64,000 nucleotides of DNA from the NCBI GenBank assembly GCA_963728965.1, contig CAVSMH010000016.1, positions 1-64,000 of the forward strand, given 5' to 3'. The notes under the pieces were generated by a model that saw only the letters and a program-made list of their open reading frames with translations, had not been told where the DNA came from and ran no database searches. This DNA is from DASQZT01 sp963728965 (lineage in GTDB: Bacteria > Acidobacteriota > Terriglobia > Bryobacterales > Bryobacteraceae). This document shows positions 1-8,765 of this stretch, in pieces; position 1 is the first letter of the stretch; every line of letters begins with the position of its first letter. Both the position numbers and the translations under genes were made by a program.

Positions 1-1107
1 AAATCTTTGGGGGGTCGGTTCTACTTTGGGTTTCAGGCTTAAAGACTCCACTGCCTGACGTTTCGCATTCATTCGGATATGGCTGTACCGTTCCAGCATC
101 GCGCGGGACAGGTGCCCGGCCAGCGCCATGATGGTTGAATCGGATGCGCCACTCTCAGCCAGCTTGGTCAGCGACGTGTGCCGCAGGTCATGAATCCGGC
201 ATTGGACCTTGGCTTTCTTCCGCAGGTTTCCCCATGCAGTCTTGAAGCGCTTGGATGGTTGCGTGGGGTCATTGGGCCAGCACTCGCCAGCGGGAAACAG
301 GAAGTGTTCAGGCAAGGTTTGGCCAAAGCGTTCAGTGAACCACTTGGCGTGGTCCGTCATCACGTCGAATAGTTCCTGATTCATCGATATCTGACGCCCA
401 GTGCCCGCTTCCGTCTTGGCCTTCCCCACCGTCAAAACGCGGTTCTCAAAATCGACCTGCGCCCAGCGCATATTGCTTAACTCGCCACAGCGCATGCAGG
501 TCAGCAGCAGCGACTTGACCCACGCGCCCAGCACAGGGGAACGCGCTTCCTCAAGTTCCTTCAGCAGCCGGGTTTCCTCTTCCGGGGACAGCGCGCGGCC
601 CGTGTCCGTGGGTTCCTCATAGTGCTTCACCTTGGGCCACAGGATGGACCACTTCTTACCGATGGCCCGCGCCAGCATGGACACTTCCATGTTGATGGTG
701 CGGCCCCCAACGCCTTCAGCCTTGCGCCCCTTCATGTACTCACGGATGCGTTCTTCCGTCAGTTCAGGAAGCAGCACGTTGCCCAGCGCCTTTTCCACGT
801 GGGGCAGGCGTTCAGCAACCCACGTCAGCGACTTCTGACGGTGGCCCTGTTCGTATGCCTTGCGGTACGCCTTGGTGCAGTCCAGAACCGTGCTGATGCG
901 CATGGCAGCGGCTTCCACGGGAAGACCTGCATACGCGCGTTCCAGTTCCAGACGCTTGCGTTTCTCTGCTTCGGTGGCAATGGACTTCCGGCTGGTCTTG
1001 GCAGACTCCCGGATGCGCTTGCCCCCGAAAATAAACTCGAACCAATAGACGTTGGACACCACCAGCGTGCCGTCCTTGTCCCGGTACTTCGGCTTGAATA
1101 CACTCAT
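1..1107 (-). CDS. Tyrosine-type site-specific integrase, C-terminus outside window
   Basis: The frame opens at ATG 1107 behind a purine-rich RBS (AGGGAGAA) and stays open for 369 codons to base 1, so the gene is cut by the window edge. It carries an N-terminal SAM-like region followed by the catalytic domain. The tyrosine recombinase residues are all visible: Arg in CMRCGELSNMRW, Lys near GKAKTEAG, the HxxR box in RIHDLRHTS, His in LAGHLS and the nucleophile Tyr in ERYSHIRM. It should cut and rejoin DNA at the element's attachment site. It is the last gene of a leftward chain and overlaps the preceding gene by ATGA. Only a few residues after the catalytic Tyr may be missing. Confidence 0.9.
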   Translation of the reverse strand, partial: MSVFKPKYRDKDGTLVVSNVYWFEFIFGGKRIRESAKTSRKSIATEAEKRKRLELERAYAGLPVEAAAMRISTVLDCTKAYRKAYEQGHRQKSLTWVAERLPHVEKALGNVLLPELTEERIREYMKGRKAEGVGGRTINMEVSMLARAIGKKWSILWPKVKHYEEPTDTGRALSPEEETRLLKELEEARSPVLGAWVKSLLLTCMRCGELSNMRWAQVDFENRVLTVGKAKTEAGTGRQISMNQELFDVMTDHAKWFTERFGQTLPEHFLFPAGECWPNDPTQPSKRFKTAWGNLRKKAKVQCRIHDLRHTSLTKLAESGASDSTIMALAGHLSRAMLERYSHIRMNAKRQAVESLSLKPKVEPTPQRF

Positions 1108-1310
1108 CTGCTTTTTGTTCTCCCTTCTCTCGTTGCTATCGGGGCCGTGCGGCCCGATTTACCGGCTTCATGCTTCATCCACTTCACCCAGTTTTGGAAG
1201 TCTGGGCTATCGGGGCCAATCTCAGCAGTGGCGTCACCGATTGTGCCGTCTTCCCCTTCAAGGCGCACAGGCACCAGAAGGTTACCGTTCGGCAGCACGC
1301 GGACAATCAT
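1104..1310 (-). CDS. Hypothetical small protein of the integrative element
   Basis: This 68-residue protein starts at ATG 1310 with a good RBS (GGGAGGAC) and ends in a 4-bp ATGA overlap with the integrase. It also overlaps the upstream peptidase-like gene by 4 bp, so it is clearly part of one translationally coupled transcript. The N-terminal half is beta-rich (MIVRVLPNGNLLVPVRLEG) and the C-terminal half is charged, with a conserved-looking WVKWMKHEAGK stretch. I do not recognise a family. Its position directly before an integrase would fit an excision or accessory factor, but that is only a guess. Confidence 0.7.
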   Translation of the reverse strand: MIVRVLPNGNLLVPVRLEGEDGTIGDATAEIGPDSPDFQNWVKWMKHEAGKSGRTAPIATREGRTKSR

Positions 1311-1810
1311 TTGCTTGTCCTCCCTTCATTCGTTGCTGTCTTGGGCAGCGCGTGACGGATGACCCGGTACGCTTGCCTCTTGTTCAGCGTCTGGCGCACC
1401 ACCAGCGTGCTGGCCAGCGCTTCCACTGCGGCCCACACGCTGGCAGCAGCCAGCCTGTTGCGCGCGGCCACATACGCTGCGGCCAGCAGTGCGTCCGCAT
1501 CGCTGCGGGCTTCATCGGCCAGTTCATCAGCGATGCATGCAGCAAGGTTCAGGTCATGGCCGCAACCGCGCGTCACCGGCCTGCCCGTGTGGAACTCTTC
1601 CGCCACCTTGCCAGCCATCAGAATGCGCATTGTCTTGGGCCGTTGCCGGTCCCACAGGGACAGGGAAGCAAGGCGCGGGTGGACGGCCCCATCACTTCCG
1701 GTCACGGCATCAGCGCGGACGGTGACCGATTCAAAGGGCACGCGTTCCAAGTAGTGCATGACCGCGTGGCCCGCTTCATGAATGGCCGTGCGCTTCAGTT
1801 GGCCCGTCAT
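1307..1810 (-). CDS. HEAGH-motif zinc peptidase-like protein (FtsH M41-like)
   Basis: This 167-residue protein begins MTGQLKRTAIHEAGHAVMHY. The HEAGH box is the zinc-binding HExxH signature seen in the M41 peptidase domain of FtsH and in stand-alone phage or plasmid relatives. No AAA ATPase domain and no membrane segment is present, so it is only the protease-like part. A third zinc ligand may be the Asp or Glu in the GHDLNLA region. It sits between a serine recombinase and an integrase, overlapping both neighbours by ATGA. The substrate is unknown; host protein turnover during transfer of the element is possible. Confidence 0.7.
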   Translation of the reverse strand: MTGQLKRTAIHEAGHAVMHYLERVPFESVTVRADAVTGSDGAVHPRLASLSLWDRQRPKTMRILMAGKVAEEFHTGRPVTRGCGHDLNLAACIADELADEARSDADALLAAAYVAARNRLAAASVWAAVEALASTLVVRQTLNKRQAYRVIRHALPKTATNEGRTSK

Positions 1811-2478
1811 TTCTTGGCCCCCGTGCCCGCGTCCTTCAAGATCCGGCCCACCACTGCGTCACGCCATGCCCCACCGTTGCGCGTGGGCACGCCTTCCGCG
1901 TCCAGCTTGGCAGCAATCGCGCGGATGCTCATACCGGCTGCGGCCAGCGCCTGCATACGCTGGATTGCAGCTTGTTCCCCTTCACGGTGGCCAAATGGCT
2001 TTCGCCCTTCACACCGGCCATCCTTGGCGCGCTTGCGCATGCGCGCGGCCTTCAGCTTCAGGACAATCTGGCTTTTGTCGTACTGGGCAAAGACGCCCAT
2101 CATCTGGCGAAACGCGATACGGGCCGGGTCAGATGACATCAGGTCCGGTTCCTGAACAGACACCAGCGTGAAGCCATCCTGCTGCAAGTCAGCGATGGTT
2201 TTTTCTTGCACCATCAGTTCACGTGCCAGCCGGTCCAGCCGTTCGATGATGATGGTCTTGACGCCATTGCTGTGCAAGGCCAGCATCATTTCTGCCCACG
2301 CTGGCCGGTCCATCGCGTCCTTGGTTCCCGTAACGCCTTCCTCACGGAACACCTTCACGATGCGGACGCCATGCTGCTTGGCATACGCCTTGATAGCGGC
2401 CACCTGACGCGGGAAGCCATCCCCGTCAATCTGGGAGTCACCCGAAACCCTGACGTATCCGAAAGCCTTGGTCATCAT
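1807..2478 (-). CDS. Serine recombinase / resolvase
   Basis: This 223-residue protein starts at ATG 2478 (MMTKAFGYVRVS), overlapping the upstream stop by ATGA. A longer frame upstream has no recombinase similarity, so it was not used. The resolvase domain shows the nucleophile Ser in GYVRVSGDSQ, the arginine-rich ERLDRLARE helix and the YDKSQIVLK linker. The C-terminal part (GRKPFGHREG, then SIRAIAAKLDAEGVPT) is the helix-turn-helix DNA-binding region of this family. The length fits a small resolvase or invertase rather than a large serine integrase. It shares a transcript with a tyrosine integrase, which is unusual. Confidence 0.9.
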   Translation of the reverse strand: MMTKAFGYVRVSGDSQIDGDGFPRQVAAIKAYAKQHGVRIVKVFREEGVTGTKDAMDRPAWAEMMLALHSNGVKTIIIERLDRLARELMVQEKTIADLQQDGFTLVSVQEPDLMSSDPARIAFRQMMGVFAQYDKSQIVLKLKAARMRKRAKDGRCEGRKPFGHREGEQAAIQRMQALAAAGMSIRAIAAKLDAEGVPTRNGGAWRDAVVGRILKDAGTGAKK

Positions 2479-2648
2479 GCCCGGCCCCCAGCCTTGGACC
2501 AGCCACGCTTTGGGGAACCCGTGTAAGCCACCAGATGCTTGCCTGACTTGGACATGACGGTGATGTTGTAGGCATTCACCCGCAGGCTGGCACCCGGAAC
2601 CGTTGCGGCAACAGCAGCGGCCCGCGTCTTGGCTTGTTCTTTCGTCAT
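2475..2648 (-). CDS. Hypothetical small basic protein, first gene of the element operon
   Basis: This is a protein of about 57 residues starting at MTKEQAKTRAAAVAATV. The ATG at 2648 is preferred because GGAAG lies eight bases upstream; an ATG at 2672 has no RBS. It ends in an ATGA overlap with the serine recombinase. The sequence is rich in Ala, Lys and Arg with a central LRVNAYNITVMSKSGKH stretch. I do not recognise a family. It is the most upstream gene visible in the leftward chain and lies only some 40 bases from the junction with the truncated integrase. Confidence 0.55.
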   Translation of the reverse strand: MTKEQAKTRAAAVAATVPGASLRVNAYNITVMSKSGKHLVAYTGSPKRGWSKAGGRA

Positions 2649-2684
2649 GCGGTTGGCTTCCATGTCCTTCATTATCGAAAACTG

Positions 2685-3329
2685 CGCTGCCTGAATGCAA
2701 CTAATTCTGAAGAAATTGTTGCAATGATCCGTGTCTGCGACGAGAAGAGCGACCTGGAGCTAAAGGCGTTTTTGGTGCTTGCGCCCACCACCGGGATGCG
2801 GAAGGGCGAGATCCTGAGCCGCAAATGGAGCGACATCGATCTCGATTCCGGGAATCCCTGCATCTACGTCCGGCAGACGAAGAACGACGAACCCAAGCGA
2901 ATTCAACTCCCCGACATGGCCGTCGCAGCCCTCCGTGTTCTGCCGAGCTACGGCCACCACGAATACGTCTTTCCGGCCAAGCCCAACCCGCGGTTTAAAG
3001 GCAACTTCAAAAGACCGCATGCATGGGACTTCGGAAAGCGGTTTCGGCGGGTGGCGAAGCTGGCAGGCATCGATGCTCTGCGCATCCATGATCTCCGACA
3101 CTTCGCAGCCTCGACCCTAACCGCCGAGGGCATCGAGGACAACATCATCGGGCTGTTGACCGGGCACAAGAGCCGTGAATTGCGACGGTACCAGCATCTC
3201 CGGGAAGAGCTGAAGCGCAAAACGGTCGATCTGATAGCGCGGGTGCTGAAGGAAGCCGGCGAAGGCGGAAACGGTGCATCTAGTTCACGCCTACTTCACG
3301 GTGGCCCAAAAACGCCAAAACCGAAGTAG
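2685..3329 (+). pseudogene. Tyrosine recombinase, N-terminus lost at an element junction
   Basis: The frame encodes a nearly complete catalytic domain of a phage-type integrase: Arg in TGMRKGEILSRKW, HxxR in LRIHDLRHF, His in LLTGHKS and Tyr in LRRYQHL. The core-binding N-terminal domain, normally about 100-150 residues, is missing. The frame simply runs into the coding start of the leftward element gene near 2650. The recognisable part begins about at NSEEIVAMI. The gene ends 30 bp from the 3' end of tRNA-Asp, the classic position for an integrase of an island inserted in that tRNA. I infer that the 1-2680 element inserted into, or recombined with, this older integrase gene. Confidence 0.75.
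2696..2723. repeat. Imperfect palindrome at the junction of the two integrase loci
   Basis: TGCAAC at 2696-2701 is mirrored by GTTGCA at 2718-2723, with a partly complementary AT-rich centre. It lies where the foreign leftward genes give way to the truncated integrase. It could be a crossover or recombinase binding site. It could equally be chance, since it also falls within the reading frame of the truncated integrase. Confidence 0.25.
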
Positions 3330-3358
3330 CCGAAATACCTCTAAGTGATTGAAAGGAA

Positions 3359-3435
<77 letters not shown>

Positions 3436-3441
3436 GCGATG

Positions 3442-4341
3442 TCACGCAGATAACCTGATGCTAACACGACCTTCGGCCACTCTCCAAGCGCCGGTGTTAT
3501 CTCCCAGCCATTCGGCTTGGACCACCGTGCCATCGCGCTTGTGTTGGTGGTAGCGCAGCACGCGCACGGTGGGCCAGTGGAGGGTTTCCCAAGGGGCGAA
3601 GTCATCAGCGTCCCAGACCTCGACTCGGTCATTGCCCTCCTGGAACACGGCTTGGGGCGGCTGACCATCAAAGCGAGCGCGTACGTCGGCGGCCAACAGG
3701 GGCAGGTTCTCCTTCAGGCGCGCCACCACGGGTAGTCCGACATCCTCGGTGGTGTGCAAGAAAGGAGCTGTGGCGTAAGCGCCGTCTCCTACCACGTAGT
3801 CGGCGAAGCGTGGTCCCAGGTGCTCTACGGCGCGCCGCAGCAATCGCTGTGCGGCGGCATACTCGCTGTCGCCTGGCCCATAGGGCTCCACATCGATCGG
3901 CAGCGTTAAACCAGCGCCCACCACACTGACCAGCACAAAATGATGCAGGCAACCGTGCACTTCGCCTTTGGCGTCCTTGATGGGATCACACAACGAGCAG
4001 GGTTCCCTATAGGTGCGGCCTGCGCCGGTGCCGTCCAGAGCCAGACCGATAAAGCGGCTATTCTCGAAGGCCTTGTTCCGTTTGGCCTGGTGCAGTGCTG
4101 CCGCTAGAGCCAGTCGCGTCGACTCGGGGTTCATACGTTCGGTGCAGTAGGCCAAGGCATCATCGCCGAAGGCCGCTCTCACGCCTAACCCAATTCGTGC
4201 TGCGGAGTGGACTAACCACTCCAGGCGCAAAAAGCTGGTGATTCGCAGGATCCGGCTCATCACCACGGCCCACACGATGTCCGTCGCGGGAATGTGTGGC
4301 TGGGTACGACCATCGCCGGGTTGCTGGAAATAGTTCTTCAA
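3442..4341 (-). pseudogene. DDE transposase, C-terminus lost next to tRNA-Asp
   Basis: This is a 299-codon frame with a TTG start at 4341; in-frame similarity-like sequence continues upstream without a better start. Two acidic motifs of a DDE transposase are visible: GLALDGTGAGR and YVVGDGAYATAPF. The third motif with the catalytic Glu, and the C-terminal helices, are absent, because the frame ends abruptly in VSIRLSA seven bases before tRNA-Asp. It follows a DUF6788-type gene on the same strand, the usual two-gene arrangement of this transposon type. It is probably inactive. Confidence 0.75.
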
Positions 4342-4391
4342 AGCCAGACCATGGCAGGCATAGTTTTGAATCTGTCGAGAATGCGGCCCCT

Positions 4392-4760
4392 TCAGCGGGG
4401 TGGCTGCTGTTTGCGCCAGAGGACCAACAACTCGGCATTGGCCGTGAGGACCTCGCGCAGAGCGTCCTGAAAGGCGCGGCCAGCTTCAACGCGCCGGCGG
4501 ACGTCGTCTACCCACTTGATAGGAATTCGTTCCACACGACGCTTTCCCTGCGACATGAAAGTGAGAAACCAAATCGGATGGCCCTCGCCAGACGCGCAAT
4601 GACAAGTGGGTTTGCCACAGCGGCGGTGAGTGAGGGAGAGCGAACCAGGCAGCAGGTCATCGGGGAAGGGGAACTGACGGAGACAACTGAACTTGCGTTG
4701 CCGGAGGCGGGCGGCTTCGGGACCTTTTGGGCTAACGTCCATCTGAAAGCAATTATACAT
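4392..4760 (-). CDS. DUF6788-type transposon accessory protein
   Basis: The protein has 122 residues, or 116 if the ATG at 4742 is used (MDVSPKGPEAARLRQRK). It contains the RRCGKPTCHCASGEGHP region, a Cys/His cluster, followed by a WFLTFMSQGKRR strand and a charged C-terminal helix. This matches the small protein commonly encoded just upstream of DDE transposases of the type found here at 3442-4341. Its role in transposition is not established; DNA binding through the CxxCxC cluster is likely. The 50-bp gap to the transposase and the shared strand suggest one transcript. Confidence 0.65.
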   Translation of the reverse strand: MYNCFQMDVSPKGPEAARLRQRKFSCLRQFPFPDDLLPGSLSLTHRRCGKPTCHCASGEGHPIWFLTFMSQGKRRVERIPIKWVDDVRRRVEAGRAFQDALREVLTANAELLVLWRKQQPPR

Positions 4761-5326
4761 TCAGAATTGAACGTCAGTCAAGCCTTTCTGCGAACGCGAA
4801 AATAGAAACGATTCAAGTGGCTATTCGGCTGAACGATTCACCCGTGCCTTTTCATCGCCCTGGCGTCTTCTGTGGAAATGATGTTGCGAGACGGCTGGTT
4901 ATCTCCTTCCAGTCCCATGCGAGATGAGCCCGGAAAGAAGGTAAGACATCTGAGTTATTCTGTCAAGGGTCGGCCGCGGAGATCCTTTGAAATCCAACTC
5001 TTTCCACTCAACATCCACAACTGGATTCGCCACCTCGGTCTAAAAGTGATCGTCTCATCGCCTCTTGATGCCGGGTCTCGTCGTAGGGAACCTGTCCTTC
5101 CAGCAGCGGAACAGAATCGAATCCATTTGAACGCCGCTCTCACGGCGGCGTGATGTTTATTGCCTCTCTCCGGTTGCCGCTCGTAATATGCCCGGGCCCG
5201 TACCGTTTCATAATGGAGTGGGCGGTCCATTCGTCGAACGTCCGCCGCAAAATGGGACGCCTGACCGCAATGCGTTGACCGATGTTGCCGCCTTGCCGGA
5301 TTCTCGATGGCAACACGACTAAACCG
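4761..5326. other. Gene-free stretch of about 560 bp
   Basis: I see no credible coding region here. The short frames (for example 4872-5153 on the plus strand) have no recognisable composition or RBS. It probably contains the outer end of the transposon remnant and ordinary upstream sequence of the M2 peptidase gene. Confidence 0.5.
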
Positions 5327-5356
5327 TTGACCGTTCGCGAGAAAGTTGCTTAAGAT
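5327..5356 (+). promoter_or_regulatory. Sigma-70-type promoter for the M2 peptidase gene
   Basis: TTGACC (5327-5332) and TAAGAT (5351-5356) are separated by 18 bp. The expected start near 5363 leaves a short leader before ATG 5379. This supports the 5379 start over the in-frame codons at 5346 and 5355, which would overlap the -10 element. Confidence 0.55.
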
Positions 5357-5378
5357 GCTGTTACCGCAAGTTGGAAAC

Positions 5379-7172
5379 ATGGAACTCCGCTTCGCTCCCT
5401 TGCTCCTCCTCGCCATCCCCCTGCTCGTGACAGCGGCTGACCGGAAACCGACCCCAGAAGACGCCCGGAAGTTCATCGATGACGCCGAACAGAAACTCCT
5501 GGTCCTCGGGGTCGATGCCGCGCGCGCCGATTGGATCAAATCCACCTATATCACCGACGACACCGAAACTATCGCCGCCAAGCTGGATGAGCGCTCCATT
5601 GCCGCTACGGTCGCGTATGCCAAGCAGTCCACCCAATTCGATGGCCTCAAGCTCGCCCCGGTGACCGCCCGCAAACTGCGCCTCCTGAAGCTCTCCCTCA
5701 CGATCGCCACGCCCAGCGATCCCAAGGAAGCCGAAGAGCTCACCCGCATTGTGGCCGGCATGGAAGGCGCTTACGGCAAGGGCAAATGGTGTCCGTCCGG
5801 GCCTGGTTCCTGCAAGGATCTCGAAGACCTCACCAAGCTGATGGCCGAGAGCCGCGATCCGAAACAGCTCCGTGATGCGTGGAACGGGTGGCACGCCATC
5901 GCCCGCCCCATGCGGCAGGATTTCATTCGCTATGTCGAACTCGCCAACCAGGGCGCGCGCCAACTCGGCTTCAAGGACAACGGAGCGATGTGGCGCTCCA
6001 AATACGACATGGATCCGGACGCGGTCGCCGCGGAGCTGGACCGCCTCTGGCAGCAGGTCCGGCCGCTTTACCTTTCGTTGCATGCTTACGTGCGCAGCCG
6101 CCTGCGCGCAAAATACGGCGATCTGGTTCCGTCGAACGGCCCCATCCCTGCGTACCTGCTTGGCAACATGTGGTCCCAGGAGTGGGAGAACATTTATCCC
6201 CTCGTCGCCCCTCCGAACGCCGACCCGGGCTTCGATCTGACCGCCATGTTGAAGCAGCACAACACCGACTGGAAACAGATGGTGAAGTACGGTGAAAACT
6301 TCTTCGTCTCGCTCGGCTTTGCCCCGCTCCCGCAGACCTTCTGGGAGCGGTCGCTGTTCCTCAAGCCCCGCGACCGCGACGTGGTGTGCCACGCCAGCGC
6401 CTGGGACATCAATTCGCTGGACGATCTGCGACTCAAGATGTGCATCCAGATTACCGGCGAAGACTTCCTGACGGTGCATCACGAACTGGGCCACAACTTC
6501 TACCAGCGCGCTTACAGCCACCAGCCGCCTGCATTCCGCGACAGCGCCAATGACGGTTTCCACGAGGCCGTGGGCGATACCATTGCTCTTTCCATCACAC
6601 CCGAGTACCTGGTCAGGCTCGGCCTGCTCGACCATGCGCCCGACACATCCAAAGATGTCGGACTCCTGCTCCAGCGTGCGCTCGAGAAGATCGCGTTTCT
6701 GCCTTTCGGTTTGGTGATCGACCAGTGGCGTTGGAAGGTATTCTCCGGGGAGATTCCGCCGGAACAGTACAACCAGGCGTGGTGGGATCTGCGGCTCAAA
6801 TACCAGGGCATCGCACCGCCCGGCACGCGCACGGAACAGGATTTCGACCCGGGCGCTAAGTACCATGTGGCCGCCAATGTCCCCTACATGCGTTACTTCC
6901 TGGCCGACATCCTCCAGTTCCAGTTCCATCGCGCGCTGGCGCAGGCAGCCGGGTGCAGCGGGCCGCTCAACCGGTGCTCGATCTTCGGCAATAAGGCCGC
7001 GGGTTCCCGTCTGATGAGCATGCTCGAAATGGGCCAGAGCCGCCCCTGGCAGGAAGCGCTGGAAAAGATCGCCGGCACGCGCGAGATGGACGCCTCCGCG
7101 ATCCGCGACTACTTCGGGCCGCTCCAAAGATGGCTGGATGAGCAGAACCGCGGAAAGCCGGTCGGCTGGTAG
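5379..7172 (+). CDS. Peptidyl-dipeptidase A-like peptidase, family M2 (bacterial ACE)
   Basis: This protein of about 597 residues begins with a clear signal peptide (MELRFAPLLLLAIPLLVTAA), so it should act in the periplasm, removing dipeptides from peptide C-termini. The zinc site is intact: HHELGHNF supplies two His and the catalytic Glu, and GFHEAVGD about 20 residues later supplies the third ligand, exactly as in ACE. The C-terminal helices (VPYMRYFLADILQFQFH) and the overall length also match family M2. It stands alone; the next gene is convergent with only a few bases between stops. Confidence 0.92.
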   Translation: MELRFAPLLLLAIPLLVTAADRKPTPEDARKFIDDAEQKLLVLGVDAARADWIKSTYITDDTETIAAKLDERSIAATVAYAKQSTQFDGLKLAPVTARKLRLLKLSLTIATPSDPKEAEELTRIVAGMEGAYGKGKWCPSGPGSCKDLEDLTKLMAESRDPKQLRDAWNGWHAIARPMRQDFIRYVELANQGARQLGFKDNGAMWRSKYDMDPDAVAAELDRLWQQVRPLYLSLHAYVRSRLRAKYGDLVPSNGPIPAYLLGNMWSQEWENIYPLVAPPNADPGFDLTAMLKQHNTDWKQMVKYGENFFVSLGFAPLPQTFWERSLFLKPRDRDVVCHASAWDINSLDDLRLKMCIQITGEDFLTVHHELGHNFYQRAYSHQPPAFRDSANDGFHEAVGDTIALSITPEYLVRLGLLDHAPDTSKDVGLLLQRALEKIAFLPFGLVIDQWRWKVFSGEIPPEQYNQAWWDLRLKYQGIAPPGTRTEQDFDPGAKYHVAANVPYMRYFLADILQFQFHRALAQAAGCSGPLNRCSIFGNKAAGSRLMSMLEMGQSRPWQEALEKIAGTREMDASAIRDYFGPLQRWLDEQNRGKPVGW

Positions 7173-7175
7173 ACC

Positions 7176-7418
7176 CTAACCGTAGATCTTCTCGTGGGTC
7201 GCTTCGGGGCAGTCCAGGGCGGCCTGCATCTGCATTTCGTGGCGCAGGCGCTCGAGGGAATCGACGGCCCTGGTGAATGTGAATGCGGCCCGGCTCTCGG
7301 GCCCGTAAACGCCGGTCACCAGCGTGCAAAGCTCGCGAAGACGTGCGCTTGCCAGCCGCAGCTCACGTGCCAGTTCCCGATGTTCTTCCAATTCCAAAGG
7401 CGCAGGCGCTCGATCCAT
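7176..7418 (-). CDS. Hypothetical helical protein
   Basis: This is an 80-residue frame starting at MDRAPAPLELEEH with GGAA just upstream. The sequence is strongly helical and charged (ELARELRLASARLRELC, then RAVDSLERLRHEMQMQAAL), so a small coiled-coil protein is likely. It converges on the M2 peptidase gene, the stops being 3 bp apart. I do not recognise a family. Base composition and codon pattern are consistent with a real gene, but there is no independent evidence. Confidence 0.5.
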   Translation of the reverse strand: MDRAPAPLELEEHRELARELRLASARLRELCTLVTGVYGPESRAAFTFTRAVDSLERLRHEMQMQAALDCPEATHEKIYG

Positions 7419-7498
7419 GTTCCGCGAGTTCAACAGTGCCGGCAACTACAACCGAAGTCTAACATACCGACGCATCGTCACTTGCTACAATCGCAGTC

Positions 7499-7987
7499 AT
7501 GCCCAACGAGATGTACGCGCTGTTCGACACCAGCGAAGGCACGTTCAAGGTGCGGCTGTTCGCGGACAAGGCCCCTCGCACTGTTGAGAACTTCGTGAGC
7601 CTTGCCGAGGGAACCAAGACCGGCAAGCCGTTCTACGACGGCACGGTCTTCCACCGCGTGATTCCGAATTTCATGATTCAGGGCGGCGATCCCGAAGGCA
7701 CCGGACGCGGCGGGCCGGGATATCGCTTCGCCGACGAGTTCCACCCCGAACTGAAACATTCCAAACCGGGCCTCCTGTCGATGGCCAATGCCGGTCCCAA
7801 TACGAACGGCAGCCAATTCTTTGTGACGGTTGCCGCCACGCCATGGCTCGATAACAAGCACAGCATCTTCGGCGAAGTTTCGGAAGGTTACGATGTGGTG
7901 AAGAAGATCTCCGAGGCACCGCGCAACGCGCAGGACCGGCCCCTCAAGGAAGTGCAGGTGCGGTCCGTCAAGATCGAACGCTCGTAG
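7499..7987 (+). CDS. Cyclophilin-type peptidyl-prolyl cis-trans isomerase
   Basis: This 162-residue single-domain cyclophilin accelerates cis-trans isomerisation of Xaa-Pro bonds. The family landmarks are present: VENFVSLAEG, FHRVIPNFMIQGGD (containing the catalytic Arg and the FMxQGGD box), LLSMANAGPNTNGSQFF and LDNKHSIFGEV. There is no signal peptide, so it is cytoplasmic, in contrast to periplasmic PpiA forms. It starts at ATG 7499 (MPNEMYALF) with only a weak RBS. It precedes nadD by 29 bp on the same strand and may be cotranscribed with it. Confidence 0.95.
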   Translation: MPNEMYALFDTSEGTFKVRLFADKAPRTVENFVSLAEGTKTGKPFYDGTVFHRVIPNFMIQGGDPEGTGRGGPGYRFADEFHPELKHSKPGLLSMANAGPNTNGSQFFVTVAATPWLDNKHSIFGEVSEGYDVVKKISEAPRNAQDRPLKEVQVRSVKIERS

Positions 7988-8016
7988 TATGGCTGCGGCG
8001 GTGATTCCGATCCACA

Positions 8017-8598
8017 ATGCGGCTGGCACTTTTCGGCGGCACGTTCGACCCGATTCATAACGGCCACCTCGCCGTTGCGCGGCATGCCGCCGATTCCCTG
8101 CAACTCGACCGGGTGCTCTTCGTGCCGGCCGCACATCCGCCCCATAAGGCCGGGATAACCAGTGCGCCGTACGCCGATCGCGTCAAGATGGCCGACCTGG
8201 CATGCCGTGGCATGCCGCGGTTTGAAGTGTCGCGGCTCGAAGAGAACACGGTGCGGAGCTATTCCATCGACACCATCGAGAAGGTGGGCGCCGGTATGGC
8301 TCCCACAGACGAGCTGTACTTCATCATCGGCGCCGATGCGTTCGCCGAGATTACGACATGGCGACGCTGGCGGGACGTGGCGCGCGCGGTGCGCTTCATC
8401 GTCACCAGCCGTCCCGGCCATCCTTACGACTTGCCGGAGGGCGTAAGAGTCGATCGGCTCGACACCATCGACATTCCCATTTCTTCCTCGGGGATTCGCC
8501 GCACGCTCGCATCCGGGAAAATCCCTTCCGGGCTGCCCGACGGTGTGCTCGCGTACATACTGGAGCATCGACTCTATCGGGTGCGGGTTAATGCCTGA
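8017..8598 (+). CDS. nadD: Nicotinate-nucleotide adenylyltransferase
   Basis: This 193-residue protein transfers AMP from ATP to nicotinate mononucleotide, forming deamido-NAD in NAD biosynthesis. It begins directly with the nucleotidyltransferase P-loop-like motif GGTFDPIHNGH and contains VPAAHPPHK, IIGADAF and the C-terminal ISSSGIRR motif that closes the active site. Length and order are those of typical NadD. The start is ATG 8017 and the gene follows the cyclophilin gene closely. It is usually essential, which marks this part as core chromosome. Confidence 0.95.
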   Translation: MRLALFGGTFDPIHNGHLAVARHAADSLQLDRVLFVPAAHPPHKAGITSAPYADRVKMADLACRGMPRFEVSRLEENTVRSYSIDTIEKVGAGMAPTDELYFIIGADAFAEITTWRRWRDVARAVRFIVTSRPGHPYDLPEGVRVDRLDTIDIPISSSGIRRTLASGKIPSGLPDGVLAYILEHRLYRVRVNA

Positions 8599-8692
8599 TC
8601 GCGTGGAATCGAGATACACCGCTGTGTCGTCGTGGCGCAGGATCGGCGTTTAGAAAACCCCCGGGGTGCTTCTCGCACTTGCCTCTCGCGTT

Positions 8693-8709
8693 TTGGCACG
8701 ACTCGTGCA
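8693..8709 (+). promoter_or_regulatory. Sigma-54-type promoter upstream of the BACON-repeat protein
   Basis: The sequence TTGGCACG-ACTC-GTGCA matches the -24/-12 consensus TTGGCACG-N4-TTGCA at all but one position. GG is at 8695-8696 and GC at 8707-8708. Transcription would start near 8720, 46 bp before the TTG start of the surface protein. This is the best sigma-54-like site seen in the window. Confidence 0.75.
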
Positions 8710-8765
8710 CTTGCTGCGGAGCACTGAGGCGTCCCCCCGCGTCCGGACTGCCTGGAGGTCATACG

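Noticed and set aside
5361..7127. A 588-codon frame antisense to the M2 peptidase gene
   Set aside because: It has no recognisable domain and mirrors a gene with intact zinc-site motifs and signal peptide.
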